From contig NC_079515.1 of assembly GCF_000801105.2 (NCBI RefSeq), positions 25,071,407-25,135,406 on the forward strand: a DNA stretch of 64,000 nucleotides, written 5' to 3'. The notes under the pieces were generated by a model. It saw nothing but the letters and a program-made list of their open reading frames with translations, had not been told where the DNA came from and ran no database searches. Below, in pieces: positions 48,641-59,378 of this stretch. The position numbers were made by a program, and so were the translations under genes. The first letter of the stretch is position 1; every line of letters starts with the position of its first letter. Source of the stretch: Raphanus sativus (Eukaryota > Streptophyta > Magnoliopsida > Brassicales > Brassicaceae).

Positions 48641-49022
48641 ATTTGTAAACGAAAAGAGGAGCCATGAAAGGTCGGCCCTTAATTAGGCCCAGTAACAAGC
48701 CCCAAAAGATTTAGATCATTATTTTACGGTGAGTAAACCATTCATTGACGTATTAATGGCGTTGACGAAACGTTTGATAACCCCCACATTCATCTTCCTT
48801 CTTGGGGACGATTCACTACTCTTTATATTTGTCGATCCCTTCTCAAGCCAACCCGTCTCTTCAGTACTAACAAATCCTTTCGCAATCTTCCGACTCTGTT
48901 TCCTTGGGAAACGCTCACTCATCATCTAACAATCCCGATTCTCTAAGGTTCTGTCACGTTCCTCTCTTTTCTCTTTTGTTTCGCTTGTTACTAATCCGTG
49001 TGGTTGATTAGTCTCTAAAGAT
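48641..49022 (+). promoter_or_regulatory. Upstream region of F-box member 5
   Basis: Starts with AAACGAAAAGAGGAGCCATG and AAAGGTCGGCCCTTAATTAG followed by GCCCA, the block shared by members 4, 5 and 6, then the near-copy of the member 4 promoter. TTTATATTTG near 48830 may serve as the TATA element. Confidence 0.5.
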
Positions 49023-50443
49023 ATGGACAGAATCAGTAACTTGCCTGATGAATTGCTTGTTAGAATATTATCGTTTGTTCCGACGACAAAAGTAGCTGTC
49101 TCCACAAGCATCTTGTCGAAACGGTGGGAGTATCTCTGGATGTGGTTACCTAAACTCGATTACGGTCGCAAAGATTGTCCAGTCTCTGAATGCGAGATGC
49201 TACGGTGCTTCCTCGACAGGAAACTGCCGTTACATAGATCTCCGATCATCGAAAGCTTCCGTCTCGAATTGTCTAATTCGATCTTTAAACCGGAGAACAT
49301 CAAAACGTGGGTTGAAACAGCTCTTTCTCGCTGCCTACGTGAGCTGGATATCTCATCACATGACGTCATCGATCCGCCTAAGTTTCCAAACATACTCCCC
49401 AGTAACTTGTTTACTTGCAAATCCCTCGCGATCTTGAAACTTGCTGGTGAGATCCTCTTGGATGTTCCTCCAGGGGTCTCTCTTCCTTCTCTGAAGACTC
49501 TGAAACTTCAGAGACTGAGATACTTCAACGAAGAGACTCTTCAACGGCTTCTATCAAACTGCCCAGTTCTTGAAGATCTAGTGGTTGATTTACATGAATT
49601 TGATGAGGAATCTGTGGGGAAGATGACAGTTGCTGTTCCATCTCTGCAGAGTTTGTCACTCTATATACCCTATTGGCAGAATCTAGATGGGTTTGTGATA
49701 GAAACTCCTGCTTTAAAGTACTTCAAACTTATGGATCATAATATGAGTGATCACTACTTTTTGATTGAGAAGATGCCTAACCTGATCGAGGCATATCTTG
49801 AAGTTTTTCTTCCTGATTCGAATAGTATTTTTGGATCAATCACATCTGTCAAGCGACTTTCGATATGTTCAGACGTAATCATTTTCTGATTATCAACTCT
49901 TTTTTTTTTCTTTTAAAATCATTTGTCAGTAATTTTGGTATATTGTGCGCAGACTAATATGCTTAATGGAGGTTTTGTCTTCAACCAACTGGAACACCTG
50001 AAGGTATGTATATGCACACTGTTTGCCTCCGCGGATCAACTTATCGAGCTGCTCAAAGCCTCTTCTAAGTTAAAGAGACTAGACATTTCCTTCTTTTATG
50101 TAAGTTGTTTGTTAAATTCTTTTATTTTTCTTTTAGGGTCTTTTTAGCCTAATTTATTTGTTTTTGACATCAGCAACATACGCCTTCTGGTATGGTTTGC
50201 TGGAATGAACCAACCACTGTTCCTGAATGTATATTGTCGAGTCTGCAAAGTTTCAGCTGGTCCAAATACAGAGGAGAGCCAGAAGAGAGAGATGTTGTGG
50301 TTTACTTTCTCAAACATGCTCGCCACTTGGAGACTGCAACAATCAAGTCTTCAGAATCGTCGGGTGTTTCAAAATCTGAGATGTTAAAGGAGTTGGAGCT
50401 TTCTCCTAGGGCTTCAGCTACATGCCAACTCATGTTTGATTGA
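49023..50443 (+). CDS. F-box/LRR/FBD protein, array member 5
   Basis: Exons 49023-49874, 49953-50099 and 50174-50443; 1,269 nt, 422 residues. F-box MDRISNLPDELLVRILSFVP with [19 protein letters not shown]-like region with CKSLAILKLAGEILLDVP and LQRLLSNCPVLEDLVVDL. FBD with WNEPTTVPECIL and ELELSPRASATCQLMFD. It is the sister of member 4; exon 1 of both is 852 nt, and introns and promoter are also alike, so the two arose by a recent duplication of several kb. It is intact. A LINE now sits about 570 bp after its stop codon. Confidence 0.9.
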
Positions 50444-51010
50444 GTATTATTTTTAATCTTTTAAATTTGTCTTGTTCTTCAATTTCTTGTGTTTGCTCGG
50501 ACTCATTTCGTTTGTCTTCAACTCTGAAAATTTGTGTTTCTGCATAATGTTTTGAGAATCGATTAATGACCAGGAGACACAAAGATTACATGTAATCACG
50601 CCATTTTTATTCCGACTAAGTCTTGTCTTCAAGCACATGATTAACTGGGTTTAGTATCGATCAATATGGTTAGTAAAGGATTTGCAAATTGATCCACCGT
50701 CCTCACTCCAAATGTATTCCTTGTCAAAAATATGAAAATCATCATTTTATGTTATTTAGCTTACATGTTGTGGTTTCGCAACTGGATTGTTAATTTTTGG
50801 AATGGAATAATGTGGAATGGCTTATTCCATTAATTCCATAATTTTTTTCACCATTTGCAAGGAATGAAATGGAATACTCATTCCATCAATTCCAAAAATA
50901 AATAGATAAAATACAAAGAGAATCTCCATGACAAATTTGATCATGAATGAATGGAATGAATTCCATTCCATTTTTTGCTGTATTCCATTCCCTATCATTC
51001 CATATTTTTC
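50444..51010. other. 3' flank of member 5 and GGAATGG-rich repeat
   Basis: The first 300 bp match the flank after member 6 (GATCCACCGTCCTCACTCCAAAT here, ATCCACCATCCTCACTCCAAAT at 60594). From about 50800 the sequence is rich in GGAATGGAAT/ATTCCATTCC words, an older repeat similar to 61560-61650. The LINE target duplication lies at 50993-51010. Confidence 0.6.
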
Positions 51011-51063
51011 TTTTTTTTTTTTTTTTTTTTTTGGCTCAACAACTACTTCTTATTACTTCCAAA

Positions 51064-54000
51064 TCAAGTTCTTACAACCAAATTATCAGACTCTAAACAA
51101 GAAGACAACCAAGAAGGCGACATAGAATATAACTTGGGGACAAAGGACGTAAACGTAGAAGTCTCCCTTGCTATCCTATCCGCGGTTTTGTTACCACTCC
51201 GAGGATAATACACAACCGTGATCTCCTCCCTCATCGACATAAGTGCAGCTATCTCCTGGATGATGGGCTCCAACAGTGGCCAGGTTTCCTCCTCTCCATT
51301 TATCATCCTCATCAACTGAAGTGAATCGGTTTCAAACTGTACTCTGTCATATCCAAAACCTGTCACCGTTTGTAAAGCCCACCTCACTGCCTCTGCTTCC
51401 GCCTCTATAGCTGATCTCACTTCTGCCAGTTTCTTTGCACCAGCCCATATCAATCTCCCCCGATGATCACGTAGTATCCAACCAGCTCCACCATTTCGTT
51501 CTTCTTTAAACCACGCTGCATCTGAGTTACACTTCAGATACCTCTCCGCTGGTGGTTTCCATTTGACCTCCGGTTTTGGGGCTGTGGGCTCTTTAACCTC
51601 CTTCTCTTTCACCTCAGCTCTGCTAATCCACTCAAGCACATCCTCCCAAACCTTCCAGACCGTTAGGGCTGCATCATGATCGTTCCCTCTAAAGACGAAA
51701 TCATTCCTGTTCTTCCATAACCTCCACATTAACCATGGCGCAAAGCTCTCTTCTACCTCTTCCAGTGGGTACTCTTTCTTTAGATTTAAGACCCAGTGGA
51801 TATTGGCATACAGAGAGTCCGACCATACTCCAGCTGGAGGAATATGAACATTTGCCAAAGCCCAAACTAATCTGGCATAATGACACTTAAACAGCAGATG
51901 GTTTACGCTCTCCTCCTCATTTCCACATCTACTACACATCTTTTGTTTAGCTATGTGTCTGTGCACCATATTTAACGCCACCGGGAGTGCATTGTTGAGA
52001 CATCGCCAAAGAAAGTGTTTAACTTTGGGACTAGTCTCCACCTTCCACACCTGCTGGTAAATGCTATCTAGACTTGGTTGGGTGACTTTTCTAGCTTCAG
52101 GTGCGCCTGTGACCTCATTCATTTGAACCCAATAGCCCGACTTAACAGTGTAGTGCCCTGTTTTAGTATAGTCCCAGGAGTAAGTATCCTTGCTTCTTTT
52201 TCCTGCTGGTCTTATTTTGATGATCTTTTCTTTGGTTCCTGCTGTAAACAGCCTCTCAATCTTCCCAACATCCCAATCTCGACCATTCTCACAAATCAAC
52301 TCACTTACTCGCATATCAGAAGACAATGGTTCGCGGTTCTGACCTGGTACCAACCGTACAGACTGGATCATTGAAGCCGGTGTGTTTCCAATCCATCTTT
52401 CTTGCCACAGCTTCGTGTCTTTACCGTTCCCAATTACAACCCGGGCTCCTTGCTGAATGAGCTTCTGTGTTGCATGAATGCTGCGCCACGCATAAGAGGG
52501 TCGAGAACCCAGGTCTGCATTGAGGGGATCAGAGTTCCTAAAATATCTGCTCTTGAAAATCTTAGCCATTAGGGATTCTGGTTTTTTGATCATTCTCCAA
52601 AGCTGTTTCCCTAATAATGCCAGATTATAAGCTTCCAAGTCTTTAAAGCCCAATCCTCCAACTGCCTTCGGTTTACAAAGACTATCCCAACTTTTCCAGT
52701 GCATTCCTTTTGTTTCATGACCATTCCTCCACCAAAAATCAGCCATGAGTGACATAATCTGCTTGATAGTAGTCTTAGGTAAGAGGAAGCACACCATTGT
52801 GTATGTTGGCATCGCCATTGCTACAGCCTTTAAGAGTACTTCTTTTCCTCCTGGAGATAGGAACTTAGACTGCCATCCATGGACTCTCTGGTTCAAATTC
52901 TCTTTGATATAACTCAGTAAGGATACCTTTGAACCTCCAAATGACTCCGGGAGTCCAAGATAGAGCCCATCGCCACCCACTGTCTCTATTTGTAGTTTCT
53001 GCAGAATCTCGTTTCTTCTATTTTCGGGAATATGCTTCCCAAAGTAGACACTCGACTTTTGGTAATTGATCTTCTGTCCTGAAGCCATACTGTAGACTCG
53101 GAGAATTTGTAAAATCTGCTCTAACTCCTCCTCAGATCCCTTACAATAGAGCATACTGTCATCTGCAAACAGAAGATGAGAGACCGGTGGGGCTCTTCTC
53201 GCCACTCTGAGTCCAGATATCTTCCCTGAATTTTCTGCGCGTCTCAGCATTTGCACTAGAACTTCAGTACACATCACAAAGAGGTAAGGTGATAGTGGAT
53301 CACCTTGTCTCAACCCTCTTGATGGAACGATCCTGCCGAACGGGGAGCCATTAATGAGCACTTGGTAGTTCACTGAAGTCACACATGCCATAATCAGCCT
53401 CCTCCACTCTTCAGAGAAACCCATCGCCTTCATTGCTTTATTTAAGAAAGTCCACTCTACACGGTCATAAGCCTTAGATAAATCTGTTTTGATGGCAATG
53501 AACTCCGACGCACACTTATTGTCTGAGCTCAAAGCATGAAGGAGTTCATGTGCAATCAAGATATTATCAGAAATAAGACGGCCTTCGACGAAGGCAGCCT
53601 GTGTTTCTGAGACTACGCTGGGGAGGACCTTCTTCAATCTACTAGCCAACAGTTTGGATACTACCTTGTAGGCGACATTGCAGAGGCTAATAGGTCGGAA
53701 GTCACTCATCTTCTTCGCATTCAGCACCTTGGGGATCAAACATATGTTGGTTCCATTCATCCCGTCCTCAAGTTCTCCAGTGCTGAAGAACTTTTGCACC
53801 ATAGTTGTAATGTCCAAGCCACTTGTATCCCAGAATTGTTGAAAGAAGTACCCGTTCATCCCGTCTGGACCAGGACACTTGGATGGGTTAATTGCGAACA
53901 CTGCTTTTCTAACTTCCTCCTGCGATACCGGCTGCATTAGATGACTGTTCTGCTCCGCAGAGATCAGTTCTGGCATGTCCTGCCACTCGACCTCGTCCAA

Positions 54001-55206
54001 ACCAACGTCTTCTGATGAGAACAGGGTCTTGAAATACTGCTCTGCTACTCTTCCTAGGTCCTCATCAGCGAACCATTCGGTCTCTTCCTCGTCGATCAGG
54101 CTTTTGATCCTATTCTGCGCTCTTCTGTTTTTGGTCACCGCATGGAAGAACTTCGTGTTCATATCTCCTGATCTCAGCCAGTTGATTCTGCTTTTGAGAA
54201 GCCAGAAAATCTCTTCATTGTGATATTCCTCTGCCAGCTCCTTTCGTAGCCTCTCGAGCTCTTCCTTTTGAAACAATTCCTGGCGGGTTGCTTCATCAAT
54301 TTTGTAGCTCTGCTCCTGGATTCTCATGGCTGAACTTGGCTTTGCTTGTCGCTTCCATACAGATATAGCCTTTCGGCAAGTAGAGATCCTGCACATCAAA
54401 CTTCCTTGGCCGCTGCTAGCTGCCCTCCAACCCCTTGTGACTGTCTCTACAAAACCCTCTCTTTTAACCATCCTATGATCGTACTTGAAGCTCGTGGGTT
54501 TCTTTCTCTGTAGACCATCCAGGGAGATGATGATCGGGCTATGGTCCGACTGCACTCTTGGTAGGTAGAAGGTTGTAGCGTGCGGGTGGGCTTCCAACCA
54601 TTCTTGATTTGCTACCGCTCTGTCCAACCTACACTGCACCAATTCATTGTTCCTCTTTCCTGCCCAAGATAATGGATTACCTTTGTATTTAACATCCCAT
54701 AGACCCCAGTTGAGTAGCATCTGCTTGAACTCCAAACCCTCTCGATCTGATCTGGCTACTCCACCTGATTTTTCTGACTGATCAATCACCTCGTTGAAGT
54801 CACCCATTAATACCCAGGCACCCTTCCTATTGGCTCCGATTCTCGAAATTCTTTCCCACACTTCACCTCTTTTACTTCTAACTGGATCGCCGTATACACA
54901 GGTGAGAAAGAACCAGAATCCTTGCCACCTTACTTGCAGATCAATCACCCTTTTATTCGCTTGAAGGACTTCAACTTCACAAGAATTCCTCCACATAACC
55001 GCTAAACCTCCACTCTTTCCCCTGGCATCTATAGTGACAAGATCATGAAAGCCCAACTTCCCAACTATAGATTCCAGGTAACCTCTCCTACTTTTGGTCT
55101 CACTGAGGAATATTATCTCAGGCGAATACTGACCATGTATTCCCTGTAGATGTCGAACTGTCGGGGTATTCCCCAGCCCCTGACAGTTCCAGCTCAGGAT
55201 CCTCAT
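51064..55206 (-). CDS. LINE ORF2: endonuclease, reverse transcriptase, zf-RVT and RNase H
   Basis: A 1,380-residue polyprotein that nicks target DNA and copies the element RNA into it. Residues 1-230 are an apurinic-type endonuclease (MRILSWNCQGLGN, SETKSRRGY, MGDFNEV and SDHSPI, with the expected Asn, Glu, Asp and His). Reverse transcriptase occupies roughly residues 450-720 (KCPGPDGMNGYFFQQFW, IKTDLSKAYDRVEW, LRQGDPLSPYLFV and LLFADDSMLY near 678). A zf-RVT domain follows near 1040-1130 (VKHFLWRCLNNALPV, CSRCGNEEESVNHLLFKC). RNase H is at the end (CNSDAAWFKEERNGGAGWIL near 1227, EAEAEAVRWAL, FETDSLQLM, GNKTADRIARET). All key motifs are present with no stop. Confidence 0.95.
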   Translation of the reverse strand: MRILSWNCQGLGNTPTVRHLQGIHGQYSPEIIFLSETKSRRGYLESIVGKLGFHDLVTIDARGKSGGLAVMWRNSCEVEVLQANKRVIDLQVRWQGFWFFLTCVYGDPVRSKRGEVWERISRIGANRKGAWVLMGDFNEVIDQSEKSGGVARSDREGLEFKQMLLNWGLWDVKYKGNPLSWAGKRNNELVQCRLDRAVANQEWLEAHPHATTFYLPRVQSDHSPIIISLDGLQRKKPTSFKYDHRMVKREGFVETVTRGWRAASSGQGSLMCRISTCRKAISVWKRQAKPSSAMRIQEQSYKIDEATRQELFQKEELERLRKELAEEYHNEEIFWLLKSRINWLRSGDMNTKFFHAVTKNRRAQNRIKSLIDEEETEWFADEDLGRVAEQYFKTLFSSEDVGLDEVEWQDMPELISAEQNSHLMQPVSQEEVRKAVFAINPSKCPGPDGMNGYFFQQFWDTSGLDITTMVQKFFSTGELEDGMNGTNICLIPKVLNAKKMSDFRPISLCNVAYKVVSKLLASRLKKVLPSVVSETQAAFVEGRLISDNILIAHELLHALSSDNKCASEFIAIKTDLSKAYDRVEWTFLNKAMKAMGFSEEWRRLIMACVTSVNYQVLINGSPFGRIVPSRGLRQGDPLSPYLFVMCTEVLVQMLRRAENSGKISGLRVARRAPPVSHLLFADDSMLYCKGSEEELEQILQILRVYSMASGQKINYQKSSVYFGKHIPENRRNEILQKLQIETVGGDGLYLGLPESFGGSKVSLLSYIKENLNQRVHGWQSKFLSPGGKEVLLKAVAMAMPTYTMVCFLLPKTTIKQIMSLMADFWWRNGHETKGMHWKSWDSLCKPKAVGGLGFKDLEAYNLALLGKQLWRMIKKPESLMAKIFKSRYFRNSDPLNADLGSRPSYAWRSIHATQKLIQQGARVVIGNGKDTKLWQERWIGNTPASMIQSVRLVPGQNREPLSSDMRVSELICENGRDWDVGKIERLFTAGTKEKIIKIRPAGKRSKDTYSWDYTKTGHYTVKSGYWVQMNEVTGAPEARKVTQPSLDSIYQQVWKVETSPKVKHFLWRCLNNALPVALNMVHRHIAKQKMCSRCGNEEESVNHLLFKCHYARLVWALANVHIPPAGVWSDSLYANIHWVLNLKKEYPLEEVEESFAPWLMWRLWKNRNDFVFRGNDHDAALTVWKVWEDVLEWISRAEVKEKEVKEPTAPKPEVKWKPPAERYLKCNSDAAWFKEERNGGAGWILRDHRGRLIWAGAKKLAEVRSAIEAEAEAVRWALQTVTGFGYDRVQFETDSLQLMRMINGEEETWPLLEPIIQEIAALMSMREEITVVYYPRSGNKTADRIARETSTFTSFVPKLYSMSPSWLSSCLESDNLVVRT

Positions 55207-56930
55207 ATTGACCTCGAAGGGTTGGTATTACCCATCAACCCTTCTTTAGTCTGTGCTCCACTTGCCAATGCTATCCTACGGACAGAATGGTTTGGGAAAT
55301 GCGCTGCTCCAAGAGCAGAATGAACTGGTGTGAAAGCTGCTACACGAGCAGAATGTTTGCCCTCCAAAGGGGTACTGCAGTCAGATACTTCAGTCGTCAC
55401 CCCCAGTCGTTGAAAAACCGATGGACCCAGCGGATCCTTTTCTGTTGAAGTCTTCCTAGCCTTCTTAGATTGTCTCTCACCACTGCTGTTCTGTCTCCTT
55501 CTCTTTGAGGGCTGTGAGTCTTCCACGGTTCTGACATTGACTGGAGTTGAGAATCTCAAGCTCCCTAGTCGTTCAAAGACTGAAGGAGGACTGCGGCTGC
55601 CTTTGCTTGATTTACCATCATGTCTCTCCCCCGAGGATGTTCCACTAAGTTTCAGGCGAAGGTCCTGCGAGGAGGTGTTATCTGCTCTGCTTCCCCTGCT
55701 TCCTTTTGAACCCCACTCTTTCTCAAAACCTCCCAATCTGTTGAAAACTGAGTCTGCTTCAGCAGGTTCCACCCCTTGTTCTTTCCTTCCCAGTCTTTCA
55801 GTAGCACTTTTATTTCCACTCGTTCCACCAGAGCTTCTGGTATTTGCAATAGATTCTTCAGTGCTTCTCGTCTTTTCCGTTCCTCCCTTTCCTTTTATCG
55901 GTTGCCAGACTAGTTGGGGTGTTGAGCTGACTCGTTTCCCTCTTCTCTTCTCCTCTTGAAGTTGTTCCTTCTCTTTTCCACTTCTTCGACTTAGTGAGGC
56001 TTGAGTACTTCTGGCTGGTTGGGAGCTTCTGGAGCCTCCTTCCTTTGAAGGACCTTTACTTAGGCGTTCCTTAGCTAAGGATTCTTTCTCCTTCAGTTTC
56101 TTTCTAAGGTTAGGCTCCTTCCTCTTTTCCTTCTCCTCCCTTACTCCCACCTCATTACTCATGATCTGTAAGGGGCACTTAGATTGATCATGTGTGAGTC
56201 TCTTACATGTGTAGCAAACTTTGAGAAGTTTTTCGTACTCCAGCTCCGTGGGGTATGTGGCCCCAGATTTCAGTCTCGCAATCCTTCTGAACTGTAATGG
56301 TTCGTCTGAGTTGACAGTAATCATAGCTCTCACATACTCGATGGAGTTAGAGTTCTTAGCGTGAAGCTCTACTTTATCTACTTCCCCCAGTGGCCCTAGT
56401 AGAGTATCGATTACTTCCTTCTTCAGCATCTGTATAGGGAGACCTCTCACTCTAACCCAGAAAGTTATCTTCTTCAAGTAGTCTTCTGATGGGTTCGGGC
56501 TCCATTGGTCCAAGACCACAATCCAACCATTGACAAACCAGGGCCCTTTGTTGAGGACATATTGGAGGTCTGTATCTGATCTGAAACTGAACTGGACCTT
56601 GTCCTCTCCTACTATCCTCCCCTGTGTTCTATCCTCTAGCCCCCAGATTGGTGGTAGCGCCTTAATCAGACCTCCCACCTTATGGGCATGAGGGTTCAAG
56701 CAACGAACAATGACACTCAACCGGTTCTCTTCTATTAGATCCTCCAGCTCCAGCTCTGGGATATCCACCATTTCACCTTCATCGAGAAGCTCTAATTCCT
56801 TCAGCTCCTCCATGAGAGAGGGCTCTTTCTTCTTCTTGAAACGATTCATCATCGCGAAGCCACAAGGACTTAATGAAAGCTTGCTTTTGGATCTGCTTCT
56901 CTCGATACGGCGCACCAAGAGAAATCGCAA
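55203..56930 (-). CDS. LINE ORF1: DUF4283 and CCHC zinc-knuckle RNA-binding protein
   Basis: Predicted RNA-binding protein that coats the element transcript. Residues about 80-230 are a DUF4283-type domain (RIVGEDKVQFSFRSDTDLQY, NKGPWFVNGWIVVLDQWSP). A zinc knuckle CYTCKRLTHDQSKC follows (Cys-X2-Cys-X4-His-X4-Cys). The rest is a long charged Ser/Lys/Arg-rich tail that repeats SVFNRLGG-, SVFERLGS- and SVFQRLGV-like motifs, possible short interaction repeats. The open frame starts at 56930, but the real start may be the Met pair (MMNRFKKKK) at 56852. Its TGA overlaps the ORF2 ATG as ATGA. Confidence 0.92.
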   Translation of the reverse strand: MRFLLVRRIERSRSKSKLSLSPCGFAMMNRFKKKKEPSLMEELKELELLDEGEMVDIPELELEDLIEENRLSVIVRCLNPHAHKVGGLIKALPPIWGLEDRTQGRIVGEDKVQFSFRSDTDLQYVLNKGPWFVNGWIVVLDQWSPNPSEDYLKKITFWVRVRGLPIQMLKKEVIDTLLGPLGEVDKVELHAKNSNSIEYVRAMITVNSDEPLQFRRIARLKSGATYPTELEYEKLLKVCYTCKRLTHDQSKCPLQIMSNEVGVREEKEKRKEPNLRKKLKEKESLAKERLSKGPSKEGGSRSSQPARSTQASLSRRSGKEKEQLQEEKRRGKRVSSTPQLVWQPIKGKGGTEKTRSTEESIANTRSSGGTSGNKSATERLGRKEQGVEPAEADSVFNRLGGFEKEWGSKGSRGSRADNTSSQDLRLKLSGTSSGERHDGKSSKGSRSPPSVFERLGSLRFSTPVNVRTVEDSQPSKRRRQNSSGERQSKKARKTSTEKDPLGPSVFQRLGVTTEVSDCSTPLEGKHSARVAAFTPVHSALGAAHFPNHSVRRIALASGAQTKEGLMGNTNPSRSI

Positions 56931-57284
56931 AGCTACTGGACCGCCTTAACTCCCCATCTCTTCTTAACGAAAGGTATCAGCTTTGGTTAATGGGGGTTTA
57001 TGCGGAGAGATTCAGCTTAGCACCGGAGGGAGATGGCACTAGCTAAAGACCGTACGCGGCTGGATCTACTGGAATAGGTCTCGAACTGTTGTCTGAGCTT
57101 GAGTCGCCGCCGTCATCGCCCTTTAGGGTTCTCTCTGACCCCCCAAATCACTTTTGTTAAGAGCAGAGCTGTTTAATGTTGACGAATGCTTTTTTTTCTG
57201 TTTCCGGCTTCTTCGCAGTAGGAGCTGAGAGTGTTCTAATCATTAAAGGAAAACCCTAAATACTGTTATCATTCCATATTTTTC

Positions 57285-57974
57285 AATTCCACAAATTCCA
57301 AATTATTTTACAAGTTACACCCAAGTTATTAGTGTCTAGTAGGCATTCTGCCACACCTAAGTTTAATTCTCTATGGAAGATTATTTACGTTGTTTGGTTC
57401 TCTGCAAAGATGTGAAACTATTTTTTTCTTAGAAGTAAAATAAATTTAAGGAGTGATAAATTATTATATTTAATTTGTGGGTCTATGTTGATATGGTAAT
57501 TCGAAACTTTTTGAAGATACAATGCCAATGTTTTGGTTATGCTCAAGGAAATAGGGTCAATGCCGGCTCGATCTTGAGGAAAACTGGCGTGACTAGACGA
57601 ATGGTAAATTGCAAATTTGTAAACGAAAGAGGAGACATAAAAGGTCGGCCCTTAATCAGGCCCAATAACATGCCCACCAAAGTTTTAGATAATTTGTGGT
57701 GATTAAACCGTTCATTAACCTAATTCATGAGTGATTGGTGTAGGTACTAATGGCGTGAACGAAGCTTTATATCTCTGATGCCGAATAACTTGTGTGATAA
57801 CTTAATCCCTTCATCTTCCCTGTTTCCTTGGGAAACACTCATCATCTAACAATCCGGATTCTCTAAGGTTTTGTCACGTTCCTCTTTTGAGTCTTTGGTT
57901 TCGCTTGTTACTGATTCGTGTGGTTTGGTTTGTCTTAAACATGTTTTCTTACACTGGGAATGGTTTTTAAAGAG
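57285..57974 (+). promoter_or_regulatory. Upstream region of F-box member 6
   Basis: After the end of the GGAATGG repeat the segment has a short unrelated frame (57475-57702). Then comes the array upstream block GTAAACGAAAGAGG, AAAGGTCGGCCCTTAATCAG and GCCCAATAACATGCCCACC at about 57618-57675. TATA-like TTTATATCTC is at about 57763. Confidence 0.5.
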
Positions 57975-59378
57975 ATGGACAGAATCAGCGAGTTACCTGA
58001 TGAACTGCTTGTTAAGATATTATTGTTTGTTCCTACAAAAGTTGCTGTATCCACAAGTATCTTGTCGAAACGGTGGGAGTATCTTTGGATGTGGTTGCCT
58101 AAACTCGAGTACGGTTATAGACGTTGCTCAGAGCCTGAAAGCGCGAAGCTACAGTGTTTCCTTGACAGAAATATGCCATTACATAGAGCTCCGGTTATCG
58201 AAAGCTTCCGTCTTGAATTGTGTAATTTAAATTCTAAACCGGAGAGTATCAAAATGTGGGTTTTAACAGCAGTTTCCCACTGCCTACGTGAGCTGGATAT
58301 ACTACATGAGTCTTATCCTGCTAAGCCAAATATATTGCCAAGTAACTTGTATACCTGCAAGTCGCTCGTGATCTTGAAACTGGATGGGGATATCCTCTTG
58401 GATGTTCCTCGGATGGTCTCTCTTCCCTCTCTAAAAACTCTGAAGCTTCAGAGTGTGAGATACCTCAACGATGCAACTCTTCAACGGCTTCTATCTAACT
58501 GTCCAATTCTTGAAGATCTAGTGGTGCAGTTACGTGATTATGGTGACACTTTGAAAAAGTTGACAGTTGTTGCTCCAGCTTTGCAGAGTCTGTCACTCTT
58601 TATACCCTATAATCATGAACTAAATGAGTATGTGATAGAAACTCCTTCTTTAAAGTATTTCAAATTTGTGGATTATAGCGATTATGATCACTACGGTTTG
58701 ATTGAGAACATGCCTTACCTGACCGAGGCATATGTAGATTGTTGTTGCCCTGATATCTATAGTCTTGTTAATTCAATCACATCTGTCAAGAGCCTTACAA
58801 TATGTTCAGAGGTAATCATTTTCTTATTTATCAACTTATTTTATGTAATTAACTGTCATTTATAACTTTATTATTCTGTGCGCAGGCTATTCTCAATGGT
58901 CTTGTCTTCGATCAACTTGAACATCTGGAGGTATGTCTATGCACAGTGCTATCCTCCAATCAACTTGTCCGACTGCTCAATGCTACTTCTAAGTTAAAGA
59001 GACTAGACATTTCCTTAATGGATGTAAGTTTGTTTGTTAACTCTCTTCTTTTTAACGGTCTGATGCACAACTTAGTTTCACTCTAATTTTTGTGTTTGTT
59101 CTCAGGATCATGATCCTCATCAAGATATGGATCACTGGAATGAACCAAGTACTGTACCTGAATGTTTGTTGTCGAGTCTACAACGTTTTAGCTGGTCGAC
59201 ATACACAGAAAAACCACAAGAGAGAGCTATTTTGGGATACATTTTGAAACATGCTGTTTACTTAAAGACTGCAACAATCAAGTCATCTGAATCGGATGTT
59301 CGAAAACATGAGATGATGATAGAGGAGTTGGCACTTTCTTCTAGAGCTTCAACAACATGCCAACTCATGTTTGAATGA
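57975..59378 (+). CDS. F-box/LRR/FBD protein, array member 6
   Basis: Exons 57975-58811, 58886-59023 and 59106-59378; 1,248 nt, 415 residues. F-box MDRISELPDELLVKILLFVP with [19 protein letters not shown]-like middle with CKSLVILKLDGDILLDVP, SLPSLKTLKLQSVRYL and LQRLLSNCPILEDLVVQL. FBD with WNEPSTVPECLL and ELALSSRASTTCQLMFE. It is intact. In sequence it mixes features of members 1/3 (ALSS tail, DHDPH third-exon start) and 4/5 (KLKRLDIS in exon 2), which could reflect gene conversion. Likely SCF adaptor, target unknown. Confidence 0.9.

Larger units (their letters stand above)
51011..57266 (-). mobile_element. Full-length L1-type LINE retrotransposon (6.26 kb)
   Basis: A non-LTR retrotransposon on the minus strand. 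It has a 5' leader (57266-56931), ORF1 (56930-55203), ORF2 (55206-51064), a very short 3' untranslated part and a poly(A) tail (a T run on the plus strand at about 51011-51032). A perfect 18-bp target duplication TATCATTCCATATTTTTC flanks it at 50993-51010 and 57267-57284. Both ORFs are uninterrupted, which suggests a young and possibly still mobile copy. It inserted into an older GGAATGG-rich repeat between F-box members 5 and 6. Confidence 0.96.

Noticed and set aside
53975..54223. Plus-strand frames within the LINE (also 52078-52374 and 55537-55959)
   Set aside because: Shadows of the LINE ORFs; Ser-rich translation is an effect of antisense coding.
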